A program made the translations under genes and the position numbers. Of a stretch of 64,000 nt of DNA, positions 18,157 through 27,191 are shown piece after piece. Origin of the DNA: an uncultured Eudoraea sp. (GTDB taxonomy: Bacteria > Bacteroidota > Bacteroidia > Flavobacteriales > Flavobacteriaceae); the NCBI RefSeq assembly GCF_947490415.1, contig NZ_CANLGX010000004.1, positions 62,001 to 126,000 on the forward strand, given 5' to 3'. Every line of letters starts with the position of its first letter. The stretch's first letter is position 1. The notes beneath the pieces were generated by a model. It was not told the DNA's origin. It saw nothing but the letters and a program-made list of their open reading frames with translations, and did no database searches.

Positions 18157-18810
18157 ATGAAACCATTCAGATCCAAAATTCTTGCTCTTTGCGTATGCCT
18201 CCTTGCCACCACGGCATTTACTGTCGAGACCCATGCTCAAGCTAAGGAAAATGCCAATTTTGAGGCTGGAATCGCGGCATATCAAGCCAATAACCTGCCA
18301 CTCGCCTACAAAGAGTTTCTCGCAGCTGCTAAGGAAGGCCATGCCGATTCCCAATTTAATGTAGCCTTGATGTATGAGCAAGGCATAGGGGTTGCCAAAG
18401 ATGAGAAGGAAGCGGTTGTTTGGTATGGCAAATCCGCCACACAAGGGAATTCGGCTGCCCAATACAATCTAGGGGTGCTCTATGAAAATGGTCGTGGAAC
18501 TGTGATTGATTATGCGAAAGCCCACAAGTGGTATCGGGCGGCCTCTGTCCAGGGAGATGCGCTGGCCATCGGTAATCTGGGCATGCTCTATGTGCGGGGC
18601 CAGGGTGTGAAAGAAAACAAGGTCGCGGGTGTGGCACTTCTCATGGAGTCTGTTATCCTGGATCCCTCACCGGAAAACCATGCTAAACAGAATATTTCGG
18701 CTACTCGGGGCCTAACGGCTGAGATGATCACCCAGGCCCAGGCACTCTCCAAAAAATTGAATAGTGCCCAGAACCTGTTGGTACCGCTTGATCAGTATTT
18801 AAAGGAATAA
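18157..18810 (+). CDS. Secreted Sel1-repeat protein, probably acquired
   Basis: A 217-residue protein with a signal peptide (MKPFRSKILA, hydrophobic run, cleavage near THAQA) and about four Sel1-like (SLR) helical repeats, for example AKEGHADSQFNVALMYEQG, SATQGNSAAQYNLGVLYENG and ASVQGDALAIGNLGMLYVRG. Such repeats form an alpha-solenoid that binds other proteins. The base composition is unlike its neighbours: the 60 bases from 18541 contain 38 G or C, and codons such as ctg, gcc and cgg are common, whereas adjoining genes are strongly AT-biased. This and the proteobacterial look of the repeats suggest horizontal transfer. It stands alone, with an unrelated minus-strand gene downstream. Function is unknown. 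Confidence 0.85.
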   Translation: MKPFRSKILALCVCLLATTAFTVETHAQAKENANFEAGIAAYQANNLPLAYKEFLAAAKEGHADSQFNVALMYEQGIGVAKDEKEAVVWYGKSATQGNSAAQYNLGVLYENGRGTVIDYAKAHKWYRAASVQGDALAIGNLGMLYVRGQGVKENKVAGVALLMESVILDPSPENHAKQNISATRGLTAEMITQAQALSKKLNSAQNLLVPLDQYLKE

Positions 18811-18934
18811 AAGAATAGCACCGGGGAGATGCAGTAACCCGATCTCTTATACTGAAGTACAAGAGTATGAAGCAACTTCAATAGTAAAAGTTAACGAAGC
18901 TGTTCTTCCCGCCGCATTTGAAATAAACCCCTGG

Positions 18935-20983
18935 TTATTCCGGATACTCCACCCTAAGGTGGTAGATATTGGTCAATTTTTGCTTAAGTACCTTCTTAAT
19001 CATTTGAATCTCTTTAAATGTAATGTTGGCATTTAAAAATTGATTCCCATTCATTTGTCCGGTTATGATCTTTTCCACAAATTGGTCTATAATCTGATAG
19101 GTTGGGTTATTTAAACTTTTGGAGGCTGCCTCCACGGAATCTGCCATCATTAAAATAGCGGTTTCCTTGGAAAATGGTATAGGTCCGGGATACCTGAAAT
19201 CTGATTCCTTAAGTGGCTGATCTAATTCCTGCTGTTTTTTATAGAAATAATACACAAAACTGGTTCCATGGTGCGTTCTTATAAAATCGATTACCCTGTC
19301 CGGCAGATTGTACTTCCTGGCAAGTTCTATTCCTTCAATCACATGATTGATGATTATCCTGGCACTTTCTTTAGGATCCAGATCGTCATGTGGATTTATA
19401 CTGGTTACCTGATTTTCAGTAAAATAGGTGGGATTGTTCATTTTACCAATATCGTGGTATAATGCCCCAACCCTAACAAGCATGGCATTTGCGCCAATTT
19501 CATTTGCAGAAGCTTCGGCCAGATTCGCAACCTGAAGAGAATGATGAAAGGTCCCTGGTGCCTTATTAGATAACTCTTTCAGTAATTTGGAATTCGTATC
19601 AGATAATTCTAGCAGGGAAACATCTGAGACCATACCAAACATTTTCTCATAGATATAGATAAGTGGTTGTGCGAAAAGCGTAATCATACCATTTAAAAAG
19701 AAAAACCCAAATATGTACCAGTTCACATTATCAAGGTTGCCTTCGTGAATAATATGAAAAGCAAAATAACCAATAATGTAGATAAGGGTTATCTGCCCTA
19801 CAGAAATAAATAAATTTGCCCGTTTATAGAGTTCGGAGACTGTTAGAATGGTGACAATTCCCGCTATGATCTGGAGGAAAATATATTCAAAACTGTTTGG
19901 AACCACAAAGCCTAGAATAAGTACCGTTAAGACATGTACAAAAAGTCCAAGTCGCGCATCAAAAAAGGTTTTCAGTATTAAAGGCATTATACATAACGGT
20001 ACCACATAAACATAAGCCTCATTGTATTTTACCACCAGTGTGGTTATAAATACCATGAGTAAAATATTAAAGAAAATAAAGGTCACTTTTACATTGTTCC
20101 TAAAAACTTCGGGCCTGTATTTTTTGAGAAACAAAAACAGCATCATCAGTACCAGGGCCACAAGAATTGTATACCCGAAAAGGATAAAATAGTAATTGTT
20201 TTCAGTCCATAATTCCGATTCATATTCCGCTTTTAAGGACTCCAGTATTTTCAAATTATCAGCCTCTACTACCTCTCCCCTGGCAATTATAAGTTTTCCT
20301 TCATCTACATTACCCCTTGTTAAGGAGATTTCAGAAAGGGCTTCCTCCAGCTCCCTTCTGGTAAGTTCCTCATCAAAGGAGACATTGGGTTGCAGCACAT
20401 CAAATAAAAGAGTTTTAAAGTCTGTATCATAACTTCCAAGTCTCTTGTCGTTGAGCACCTTGGTTATAGAGTCATCAATAGCCCCCATTCTATAAAGTGC
20501 ATCAGATTGTACACGCCTTGCCTCTCCGTCCTTTATAAGATAAAGACTGTTTTTGGAGATTAGTTCGTCTGCCTTTTTTAAAATTCCGTAACTATATATG
20601 GTATCCAGAAAATCTTTTCCGACTGATTCTAAAATACGCCTTGATCTGTTACTAAATTTTTCAGTACTGAAAACAACCGGAAATTTATCTGCAAAAATCT
20701 GGTAGGCTTCGGAGGCCGCTACTTCGTCATACTGATAATAATCTACCTGATCACTTTCAATCGTATTTCTTTCTTCAGCAATTTCATCGGTTGTTTTCTT
20801 AATGGAAAAATCGAAGGGGGCATAAAGGTTTTCATACTGCCAGGGTTTACCTTTCTGAAATTCATATTTGAACTTACCACCTCTGGGGAAGAAAAATACA
20901 ATACAAGCTATGGTTATAACATATAGAATGTATTTATAGATAAGTGATTGGTTTTTATAAACGCTGTCTAAGGTTTTGGCCAT
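18935..20983 (-). CDS. HD-domain membrane phosphohydrolase (PgpH-like, 7TMR-HDED)
   Basis: The protein has one N-terminal membrane helix (about 20-38), a large extracytoplasmic 7TMR-HDED domain to about 265, seven membrane helices to about 450, and a cytoplasmic HD domain. The metal-binding HD motif is in LYHDIGKMNNP (about 510) with an upstream His in TFHHSLQVA (about 480). This layout is that of PgpH, a c-di-AMP phosphodiesterase in Firmicutes, so c-di-AMP hydrolysis is the best guess. The ATG at 20983 is preferred over the TTG at 21004, because a -7-like TATTTTTG on this strand lies at 21009-21002 and would place the transcript start between them. The gene is divergent from the thiolase with about 100 bp between them. 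Confidence 0.87.
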   Translation of the reverse strand: MAKTLDSVYKNQSLIYKYILYVITIACIVFFFPRGGKFKYEFQKGKPWQYENLYAPFDFSIKKTTDEIAEERNTIESDQVDYYQYDEVAASEAYQIFADKFPVVFSTEKFSNRSRRILESVGKDFLDTIYSYGILKKADELISKNSLYLIKDGEARRVQSDALYRMGAIDDSITKVLNDKRLGSYDTDFKTLLFDVLQPNVSFDEELTRRELEEALSEISLTRGNVDEGKLIIARGEVVEADNLKILESLKAEYESELWTENNYYFILFGYTILVALVLMMLFLFLKKYRPEVFRNNVKVTFIFFNILLMVFITTLVVKYNEAYVYVVPLCIMPLILKTFFDARLGLFVHVLTVLILGFVVPNSFEYIFLQIIAGIVTILTVSELYKRANLFISVGQITLIYIIGYFAFHIIHEGNLDNVNWYIFGFFFLNGMITLFAQPLIYIYEKMFGMVSDVSLLELSDTNSKLLKELSNKAPGTFHHSLQVANLAEASANEIGANAMLVRVGALYHDIGKMNNPTYFTENQVTSINPHDDLDPKESARIIINHVIEGIELARKYNLPDRVIDFIRTHHGTSFVYYFYKKQQELDQPLKESDFRYPGPIPFSKETAILMMADSVEAASKSLNNPTYQIIDQFVEKIITGQMNGNQFLNANITFKEIQMIKKVLKQKLTNIYHLRVEYPE

Positions 20984-21101
20984 TTCAGAAAGTATCTTCT
21001 TCAAAAATAGAAAATAATAGCATCATCGGTTGCCTTTTAGAGACTAAACACAATGCATTGCACTTTAATTTATTAATTTCGTGTAATTAATGGATTTTCA
21101 T

Positions 21102-22277
21102 ATGAAAGAGGTTGTTATTGTATCTGTAGCCAGAACACCTATTGGCAGTTTTATGGGCTCTCTATCCACTATTCCGGCTCCAAAGTTAGGGGCTATTGCA
21201 ATAAAAGGTGCATTGGATAAGATTAACATCAGTCCTGATAAAGTTGATGAAGTACTTATGGGCAACGTTGTACAGGCGGGAACCGGACAGGCTCCGGCAA
21301 GACAGGCCGCCATATTTGCAGGTATCCCCGACACTGTTCCTTGCACTACGGTAAATAAAGTCTGTGCATCTGGAATGAAGGCGGTGATGCAAGGCGCACA
21401 GTCTATTGCACTTGGTGACACCTCTGTGATTATTGCAGGGGGGATGGAGAATATGAGCCTTATTCCACATTACCTTCATATGAGAACAGGTCAGAAATTT
21501 GGTCCTTCAACGCTATTAGACGGCATGCAAAAAGATGGTTTGGTTGATGTTTACGACCAGAATGCCATGGGAGTTTGTGCAGATGCCTGTGCAGTTGAAT
21601 ACGATTTCAGCAGGGAGGATCAGGATAACTTTGCCATCCAATCCTATAAACGATCTGCCGAGGCCTGGAAATCGGGAAAATTTTCCGATGAAGTTGTTCC
21701 GGTTGAGGTACCTCAGCGACGGGGTGAACCAATTATTGTAAGCGAAGATGAAGAATATAAGAATGTTAAATTAGATAAGATACCTGCATTGCGACCTGCC
21801 TTCAGCAAAGACGGTACTGTTACAGCTGCCAATGCATCAACTATTAACGATGGTGCGGCTGCCCTGGTCTTAATGAGCGCAGAAAAAGCCAAAGAACTTG
21901 GCTTAAAGCCCATAGCCAGCATTAAAAGTTATGCCGATGCAGCCCAGGAACCAAAATGGTTTACAACAGCACCGGCCAAGGCACTTCCCAAAGCCATTGC
22001 CAAAGCGGGAATATCGATGGAGGATGTTGATTATTTTGAGTTTAACGAGGCATTTGCAGTAGTAGGGCTGGCCAATATGAAACTATTGAAACTCAAGGAT
22101 AACAACGTAAATGTGAATGGTGGTGCGGTTTCCCTTGGACATCCTTTAGGATGCTCCGGGGCCCGGATAATCATTACCCTTTTAAGTGTCTTAGAGCAAA
22201 ATAATGGCAAAATAGGAGCTGCCGCTATCTGCAATGGTGGTGGAGGGGCTTCAGCAATTATTTTGGAAAGAAATTAA
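21102..22277 (+). CDS. Acetyl-CoA C-acetyltransferase (thiolase)
   Basis: The enzyme condenses two acetyl-CoA or cleaves acetoacetyl-CoA. All thiolase landmarks are present: nucleophile Cys88 in [11 protein letters not shown], His347 in [12 protein letters not shown] and the acid/base Cys377 in ICNGGGGAS. The length (391 residues) is that of the biosynthetic type. I start at the ATG at 21102 ([15 protein letters not shown]), the common family start; an in-frame ATG at 21090 would add four residues. The gene is followed after 21 bp by an NlpC/P60-like gene, an arrangement that may be one transcript although the functions are unrelated. Confidence 0.92.
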   Translation: MKEVVIVSVARTPIGSFMGSLSTIPAPKLGAIAIKGALDKINISPDKVDEVLMGNVVQAGTGQAPARQAAIFAGIPDTVPCTTVNKVCASGMKAVMQGAQSIALGDTSVIIAGGMENMSLIPHYLHMRTGQKFGPSTLLDGMQKDGLVDVYDQNAMGVCADACAVEYDFSREDQDNFAIQSYKRSAEAWKSGKFSDEVVPVEVPQRRGEPIIVSEDEEYKNVKLDKIPALRPAFSKDGTVTAANASTINDGAAALVLMSAEKAKELGLKPIASIKSYADAAQEPKWFTTAPAKALPKAIAKAGISMEDVDYFEFNEAFAVVGLANMKLLKLKDNNVNVNGGAVSLGHPLGCSGARIIITLLSVLEQNNGKIGAAAICNGGGGASAIILERN

Positions 22278-22298
22278 TTTTCGCTGCAACGGTAGCCT

Positions 22299-23051
22299 AT
22301 GCATCACGGTATTTGTCACCTTAGTATTGTACCTATACGATTTCTTGCAGAAGATACAAGCGAGATGGTGACACAGCTTCTTTATGGAGATCATATAAAA
22401 ATCCTGGAAAAAAGAAAATACTGGAGTAAGATTCGGGATGACTTTGATGGTTGCGAGGGATGGATTCGCAACAATCAATTTATTCCAATCCACAAACAAG
22501 ATTATAAAAATCTAAAAAAATCGGAGGATAATAATTTTTCGGCAGATCTGGTATCTTATGTAAGTAATAGTAAAAGTATATTGATCCCCATAGTTCTTGG
22601 TTCAGTTGTTCAGAATACAAACTTACTTGGTCATCAATTTGAAGGGACTTCAATAACTGCTAAAAAAGGGAAATCCAATCTTATTAATACTGCGCTTTAC
22701 TATTTAAATGCACCCTATTTATGGGGAGGGAAAACACCTTTTGGTATAGATGGCTCCGGCTTTACGCAAATGGTTTACAAAATAAATGGATATAAACTTC
22801 TAAGGAGAGCAGAAGAACAGGCTACCCAGGGAGAAGCCCTTAGTTTTATTGAAGAAAGCGAACCGGGGGACCTTGCTTTTTTCGATAATAATGAGGGGCG
22901 TATAAATCATGTAGGTCTTATTATGCAAGATAATTTTATCATCCATGTACACGAAAAAGTAAGAATTGACCGACTGGACCATACCGGCATATTCAATACA
23001 GAACAGAGACACTACACCCACAAATTGAGAGTTATAAAAAAGATCCTATAA
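22299..23051 (+). CDS. NlpC/P60 (C40) family protein lacking the catalytic cysteine
   Basis: The 250-residue protein has an SH3-like N-terminal region (about 1-65), a linker with a second SH3-like part, and a C-terminal NlpC/P60 domain from about 125. This family cleaves cell-wall peptide stems using Cys and His. The normal motif PFGIDCSGF reads PFGIDGSGF here, with Gly152 (codon GGC at 22752-22754) in place of the nucleophile Cys; the family codon TGC differs by one base. The His204 (INHVGL) and the later His216 (IIHVHEK) remain. No signal peptide is visible, which is common in this cytoplasm-like group. Either the protein is a pseudoenzyme, or there is a recent mutation or sequencing error. 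The reading frame is otherwise intact. Confidence 0.85.
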   Translation: MHHGICHLSIVPIRFLAEDTSEMVTQLLYGDHIKILEKRKYWSKIRDDFDGCEGWIRNNQFIPIHKQDYKNLKKSEDNNFSADLVSYVSNSKSILIPIVLGSVVQNTNLLGHQFEGTSITAKKGKSNLINTALYYLNAPYLWGGKTPFGIDGSGFTQMVYKINGYKLLRRAEEQATQGEALSFIEESEPGDLAFFDNNEGRINHVGLIMQDNFIIHVHEKVRIDRLDHTGIFNTEQRHYTHKLRVIKKIL

Positions 23052-23084
23052 AAAAACCCTGACAAATTGATTGCCAGGGTTTTT
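23052..23084. terminator. Bidirectional terminator between convergent genes
   Basis: A perfect stem AAAAACCCTG (23052-23061) with CAGGGTTTTT (23075-23084) and a 13-base loop. T-runs occur on both strands, serving the NlpC/P60-like gene and the TPR gene on the other strand. Confidence 0.85.
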
Positions 23085-23105
23085 CTTATGGATATATAAC
23101 CTTTG

Positions 23106-24362
23106 TTATTCTCCCAATAACTTTTTAATTCTCATAAAATTTTCTGTATCCCCCAAAGCACCATAAATATTCTTAAGCTGAGTAAGTATGCTCTGGTTAT
23201 CAGGTTTCAATTTAAGAGCATCTTCCAAAATAAGGGCAGCTTCCCTAAAAAGATCATCTTTATGCTTCTTTATTTCTTCGTATCGCGCTATATCTGCTTT
23301 GGAATTTCCTAAACTATTCATTTCGTCTATTAGACCATTGCCTTCATCTACATACGTTGTTGAAAGATTCAATTGTGCATTCACATATCCAGGGTCTACT
23401 TCCAAGGCTTTTCTGTAAGCCGTTCGAGCTTCCTCAATATTGCCTTGTTCCATGTTAATTACACCTATATTATACTGCAAATCCGCATTATCCGGGGCCA
23501 TTGCAGCCGCTTCTGCCATAAGTGTTTTAAACTTATCCTTATCGCCTAATTTATAATGTAAATTAGCTTCATTCAGGACCAAATTTACATCGTTGGGGTC
23601 GCTTGCCCTGGCATCAGTAAATGCAGCAAGTGCTTTATCGTCCTCCCCTAATTGTGAATAAATTAAGGCCATATTTTTAACTATTTCGGCTTTTTTTGAA
23701 GGAGATTTTTCATCGACAGGATCTTTATAAGCACCAGACTTTATCATCAAATCTCTTTGAGTTTTATCCATCATCTCCTCTTCACCAGTTGCTAAATTAG
23801 TAGCCTTATAAACCACGCCACTACCATCATAATTAATATCCCTTAATTCCTCGTAATAACCAAGAGCTTCTTCATAAAGCCCTCCATTTACGGCACTACT
23901 CGCGGCATAATATAAATAAATAGTGTCCTTTGGGCTCAACTTATAACTTAAATAGAGCTTATCTGCAGCCCTTTTGAATTCCTTTTTACCGTTATCCGCA
24001 ACCGCAGAATTTACCAGATCAGCTGTTATGGCTGCCATACGCTGCTTTGTTTCAGCGGCATGCTTTCCTTTATCACCTTCAATACTCAAGACCTTCTTAT
24101 AAGAATCAACTGCTACATTAAAAGCATCATTATCACCTTTATTGGCAAGATCTGCATAGGTTTTGCCTCTAAGAAAGAAATACTCTGCCTGAGTTTTTTC
24201 ATCCGCTCCACTGATCATGCCTTGAATTCCATCCAAAGAGGCTTTGGCAGATGCGGTATCACCAGATTTTAATGCTTTATCAGCGGCTTTAAGTTCCGCT
24301 TTCTGTGAATATCCGGCTAGCGTAAAGCATATAGCTGCCAGAATTAAAAATTTAGTCTTCAT
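23106..24362 (-). CDS. Exported TPR protein
   Basis: A 418-residue protein with a signal peptide (MKTKFLILAAICF, cleavage after about GYSQ) and multiple tetratricopeptide repeats. The clearest are KAEIVKNMALIYSQLGEDDKALAAFTDARASDP and the two following units to about 340, with repeat spacing of 34 residues. It should lie in the periplasm or on the outer membrane inner face, mediating protein contacts. It starts 34 bp after the gyrA stop codon on the same strand, and this gyrA-TPR order is one I know from other flavobacteria. No enzymatic domain is present. Confidence 0.85.
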   Translation of the reverse strand: MKTKFLILAAICFTLAGYSQKAELKAADKALKSGDTASAKASLDGIQGMISGADEKTQAEYFFLRGKTYADLANKGDNDAFNVAVDSYKKVLSIEGDKGKHAAETKQRMAAITADLVNSAVADNGKKEFKRAADKLYLSYKLSPKDTIYLYYAASSAVNGGLYEEALGYYEELRDINYDGSGVVYKATNLATGEEEMMDKTQRDLMIKSGAYKDPVDEKSPSKKAEIVKNMALIYSQLGEDDKALAAFTDARASDPNDVNLVLNEANLHYKLGDKDKFKTLMAEAAAMAPDNADLQYNIGVINMEQGNIEEARTAYRKALEVDPGYVNAQLNLSTTYVDEGNGLIDEMNSLGNSKADIARYEEIKKHKDDLFREAALILEDALKLKPDNQSILTQLKNIYGALGDTENFMRIKKLLGE

Positions 24363-24396
24363 CTTAAAATTAAATTTACTTATTAGTGTTTATTAA

Positions 24397-26931
24397 TTAT
24401 TCTTTATCAGTTTCCGGGCTATCTTTATCAATAGCCGTGCCATCTTCCGCTTTTACCTCAATATCCATAATATCAACCTCATCCAGATTATCTTCATCTT
24501 TCATTACTTTGGCGACAGCTGCTATGGAGTCACTGTCTTTCAGGTTGATCAACTTAACACCTTGAGTAGCCCTACCCATAGTACGCAAATCATCAACACT
24601 CATCCTTATGGCTATACCAGATTTATTTATGATCATTAAGTCATCAGAATCAGAAACATTTTTAATGGCCACCAGACCCCCTGTTTTATCGGTTATAGAG
24701 ATGGTCTTCACGCCTTTACCTCCTCTATTGGTAATCCTGTAATCATCAATACTGGATCTTTTACCATATCCATTCTCCGAGACCACCAATATTTCGTCAT
24801 CAAAATTATTAACAGCGACCATACCAACGACCTCATCCTTTTCATCCGCCAATCTTATACCACGTACACCAGAGGCATTCCGTCCCATAGGTCGGGTCTT
24901 ACTTTCTTCAAACCTGATAGCCTTACCGGATTTAAGCCCGAGTAAAATCTGACTTGTACCTGTGGTTAGTTTAGCTTCCAGGAGCTCATCATCTTCTCTT
25001 ATATTAATTGCAATAATTCCATTTTGACGTGGCCTGGAATACTGTTCTAATGAGGTTTTTTTAACTGCTCCTTTTTTAGTGGCCATAATTACGTAATGAC
25101 CATTAACATATTCCTCATCCTTTAAATCTCTGGTACATATAAACGCTTTTACCTTATCATCCTGTTCAATATTCACCAGGTTTTGTATGGCTCTGCCTTT
25201 TGATGTGCGGCTACCTTCCGGAATTTCATAAACCCGCATCCAGAAACACTTGCCCTTTTGGGTAAAGAAAAGCATATATTGATGGTTGGTACCCACAAAA
25301 AGATGCTCAAGGAAATCCTCAGTCCTAGTTGATGAGGCTTTTTGCCCTACTCCACCCCTGTGCTGTGTTTTATACTCACTTAGCGGAGTCCTTTTTATGT
25401 AACCTGCATGCGAAATTGTGATTACTACCTGCTCGTCAGGTATCATATCTTCTATACTCAGGTCGCCTCCGGCAAAATTTATTTCTGATCTTCTTGCATC
25501 TCCATAGCGTTCTTTTATATCCAGAAGTTCATCCTTAATAATCTGCATTCTTCGATCCTTATTGGCCAGGATATCCTTTAAGTCCGCAATTGTCTCAATG
25601 ATCTCATCGTATTCGGAGCGCAATTTATCCTGTTCAAGCCCTGTAAGCTGGCGAAGACGCATCTCCACAATAGCCTTGGCCTGAAGTTCGGATAATTTAA
25701 ATCTTTCTATGAGGTTCTCTCTGGCATCATCTGCATTTGACGACGCTCTTATGATAGCGATAACTTCGTCAATATTATCGGAGGCTATAATGAGTCCCTC
25801 CAATATATGAGCCCTTTCTTCCGCCTTTTTCAGATCGAAAGCGGTGCGTCTTACCACTACTTCATGCCGATGCTCAACAAAATAATGAATGATCTCTTTT
25901 ACATTAAGCATTTTTGGTCTTCCATTTACCAGCGCTATGTTATTCACACTGAAGGAAGACTGTAATGCTGAATGCTTATATAATGTATTAAGAACAATAT
26001 TAGGAATAGCATCCCTTTTAAGGATATATACAATTCGCATTCCCTTTCTATCTGACTCATCCCTAATAGATGATATCCCGTCTATCTTTTTTTCATTGAC
26101 CAAATCGGCAGTCTTTTTGATCATGTCTGCCTTATTGACCTGATAGGGAATCTCTGTGACAATTATACATTCCCTGCCCTGAACTTCCTCAAAAGAGGCT
26201 TTGGCCCTCATTACAACTCTGCCACGTCCTGTATGAAAAGCTTCTTTCACACCATCATAACCGTATATGATCCCCCCGGTAGGAAAGTCGGGAGCTTTAA
26301 TGTGTGTAATTAATTCATCTATCTCTATGTCCTTATTATCAATATAAGCGATTGTTCCGTCTACTACTTCTGAAAGGTTGTGTGGCGGCATATTGGTTGC
26401 CATTCCCACTGCAATACCTGAGGCGCCATTGATCAATAAATTTGGAATCCTGGTGGGAAGAACTGTTGGTTCTTTAAGAGAATCATCAAAATTAAGCTGA
26501 AAATCCACGGTATCTTTATCGATATCCGCCAACATCTCATCCGCTATCTTGCGCATGCGGGCCTCTGTATATCTCATTGCCGCAGGACTATCGCCATCCA
26601 CAGATCCAAAATTCCCCTGCCCGTCGATTAACATGTATCTAAGACTCCATTCCTGAGCCATTCGTACCATACTATCATAAACAGACGTATCACCATGTGG
26701 GTGATACTTTCCTAAAACCTCCCCAACAATCCTGGCAGATTTCTTGTGTGAACTTGAAGAACGAACACCTAAGTCGTGCATTCCGTATAAAACTCTCCTG
26801 TGAACCGGCTTTAGACCATCCCTGACATCGGGAAGGGCACGTGACACAATGACCGACATTGAGTAGTCAATGTAGGCTGATTTCATTTCATCTTCAATGT
26901 TGATAGGGATCAATTTTTCTCCTTCAGCCAT
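24397..26931 (-). CDS. gyrA: DNA gyrase subunit A
   Basis: This 844-residue subunit cuts and rejoins DNA in the gyrase A2B2 complex. The catalytic Tyr is Tyr121 in [10 protein letters not shown]. The quinolone-resistance region reads [15 protein letters not shown], with Thr82 and Asp86 where E. coli has Ser83 and Asp87. The C-terminal beta-pinwheel begins near residue 515 with a GyrA-box-like HRGGVGQ and shows repeated blade motifs ([26 protein letters not shown]). The end is a long acidic tail. It is divergent from clpC with 260 bp between; I could not pick a clear promoter for either. The TPR gene lies just downstream. Confidence 0.97.
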   Translation of the reverse strand: MAEGEKLIPINIEDEMKSAYIDYSMSVIVSRALPDVRDGLKPVHRRVLYGMHDLGVRSSSSHKKSARIVGEVLGKYHPHGDTSVYDSMVRMAQEWSLRYMLIDGQGNFGSVDGDSPAAMRYTEARMRKIADEMLADIDKDTVDFQLNFDDSLKEPTVLPTRIPNLLINGASGIAVGMATNMPPHNLSEVVDGTIAYIDNKDIEIDELITHIKAPDFPTGGIIYGYDGVKEAFHTGRGRVVMRAKASFEEVQGRECIIVTEIPYQVNKADMIKKTADLVNEKKIDGISSIRDESDRKGMRIVYILKRDAIPNIVLNTLYKHSALQSSFSVNNIALVNGRPKMLNVKEIIHYFVEHRHEVVVRRTAFDLKKAEERAHILEGLIIASDNIDEVIAIIRASSNADDARENLIERFKLSELQAKAIVEMRLRQLTGLEQDKLRSEYDEIIETIADLKDILANKDRRMQIIKDELLDIKERYGDARRSEINFAGGDLSIEDMIPDEQVVITISHAGYIKRTPLSEYKTQHRGGVGQKASSTRTEDFLEHLFVGTNHQYMLFFTQKGKCFWMRVYEIPEGSRTSKGRAIQNLVNIEQDDKVKAFICTRDLKDEEYVNGHYVIMATKKGAVKKTSLEQYSRPRQNGIIAINIREDDELLEAKLTTGTSQILLGLKSGKAIRFEESKTRPMGRNASGVRGIRLADEKDEVVGMVAVNNFDDEILVVSENGYGKRSSIDDYRITNRGGKGVKTISITDKTGGLVAIKNVSDSDDLMIINKSGIAIRMSVDDLRTMGRATQGVKLINLKDSDSIAAVAKVMKDEDNLDEVDIMDIEVKAEDGTAIDKDSPETDKE

Positions 26932-27191
26932 ATAAAAATCTTATTGCTTTATTGTGATTAAAAATTCAGGCCAATATACGCAAAATCATAGCTTACGAAG
27001 CATGTTCCAAGTAGTTTATTAAAGAATTTATCAACACATCCGGATAGGGGTTTCGTTAATAATTAGGGTGTTAATTTTTTTGTAAATCCGTGTTTTTTTC
27101 GTCATTTAGTCCAAGTTTGTCGAATATAGGTACGGTATTTGTCGTTCTTAAGAATAGATTTACTAATTTTATTACTGATTAAGAAAATTTT

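Noticed and set aside
18841-18866. Imperfect hairpin after the Sel1 gene as terminator
   Set aside because: The stem has a mismatch, the loop would be too small for full pairing and no T-run follows.
20984-21004. TTG start for the HD phosphohydrolase
   Set aside because: The codon overlaps a -7-like element; the ATG at 20983 is a better start.
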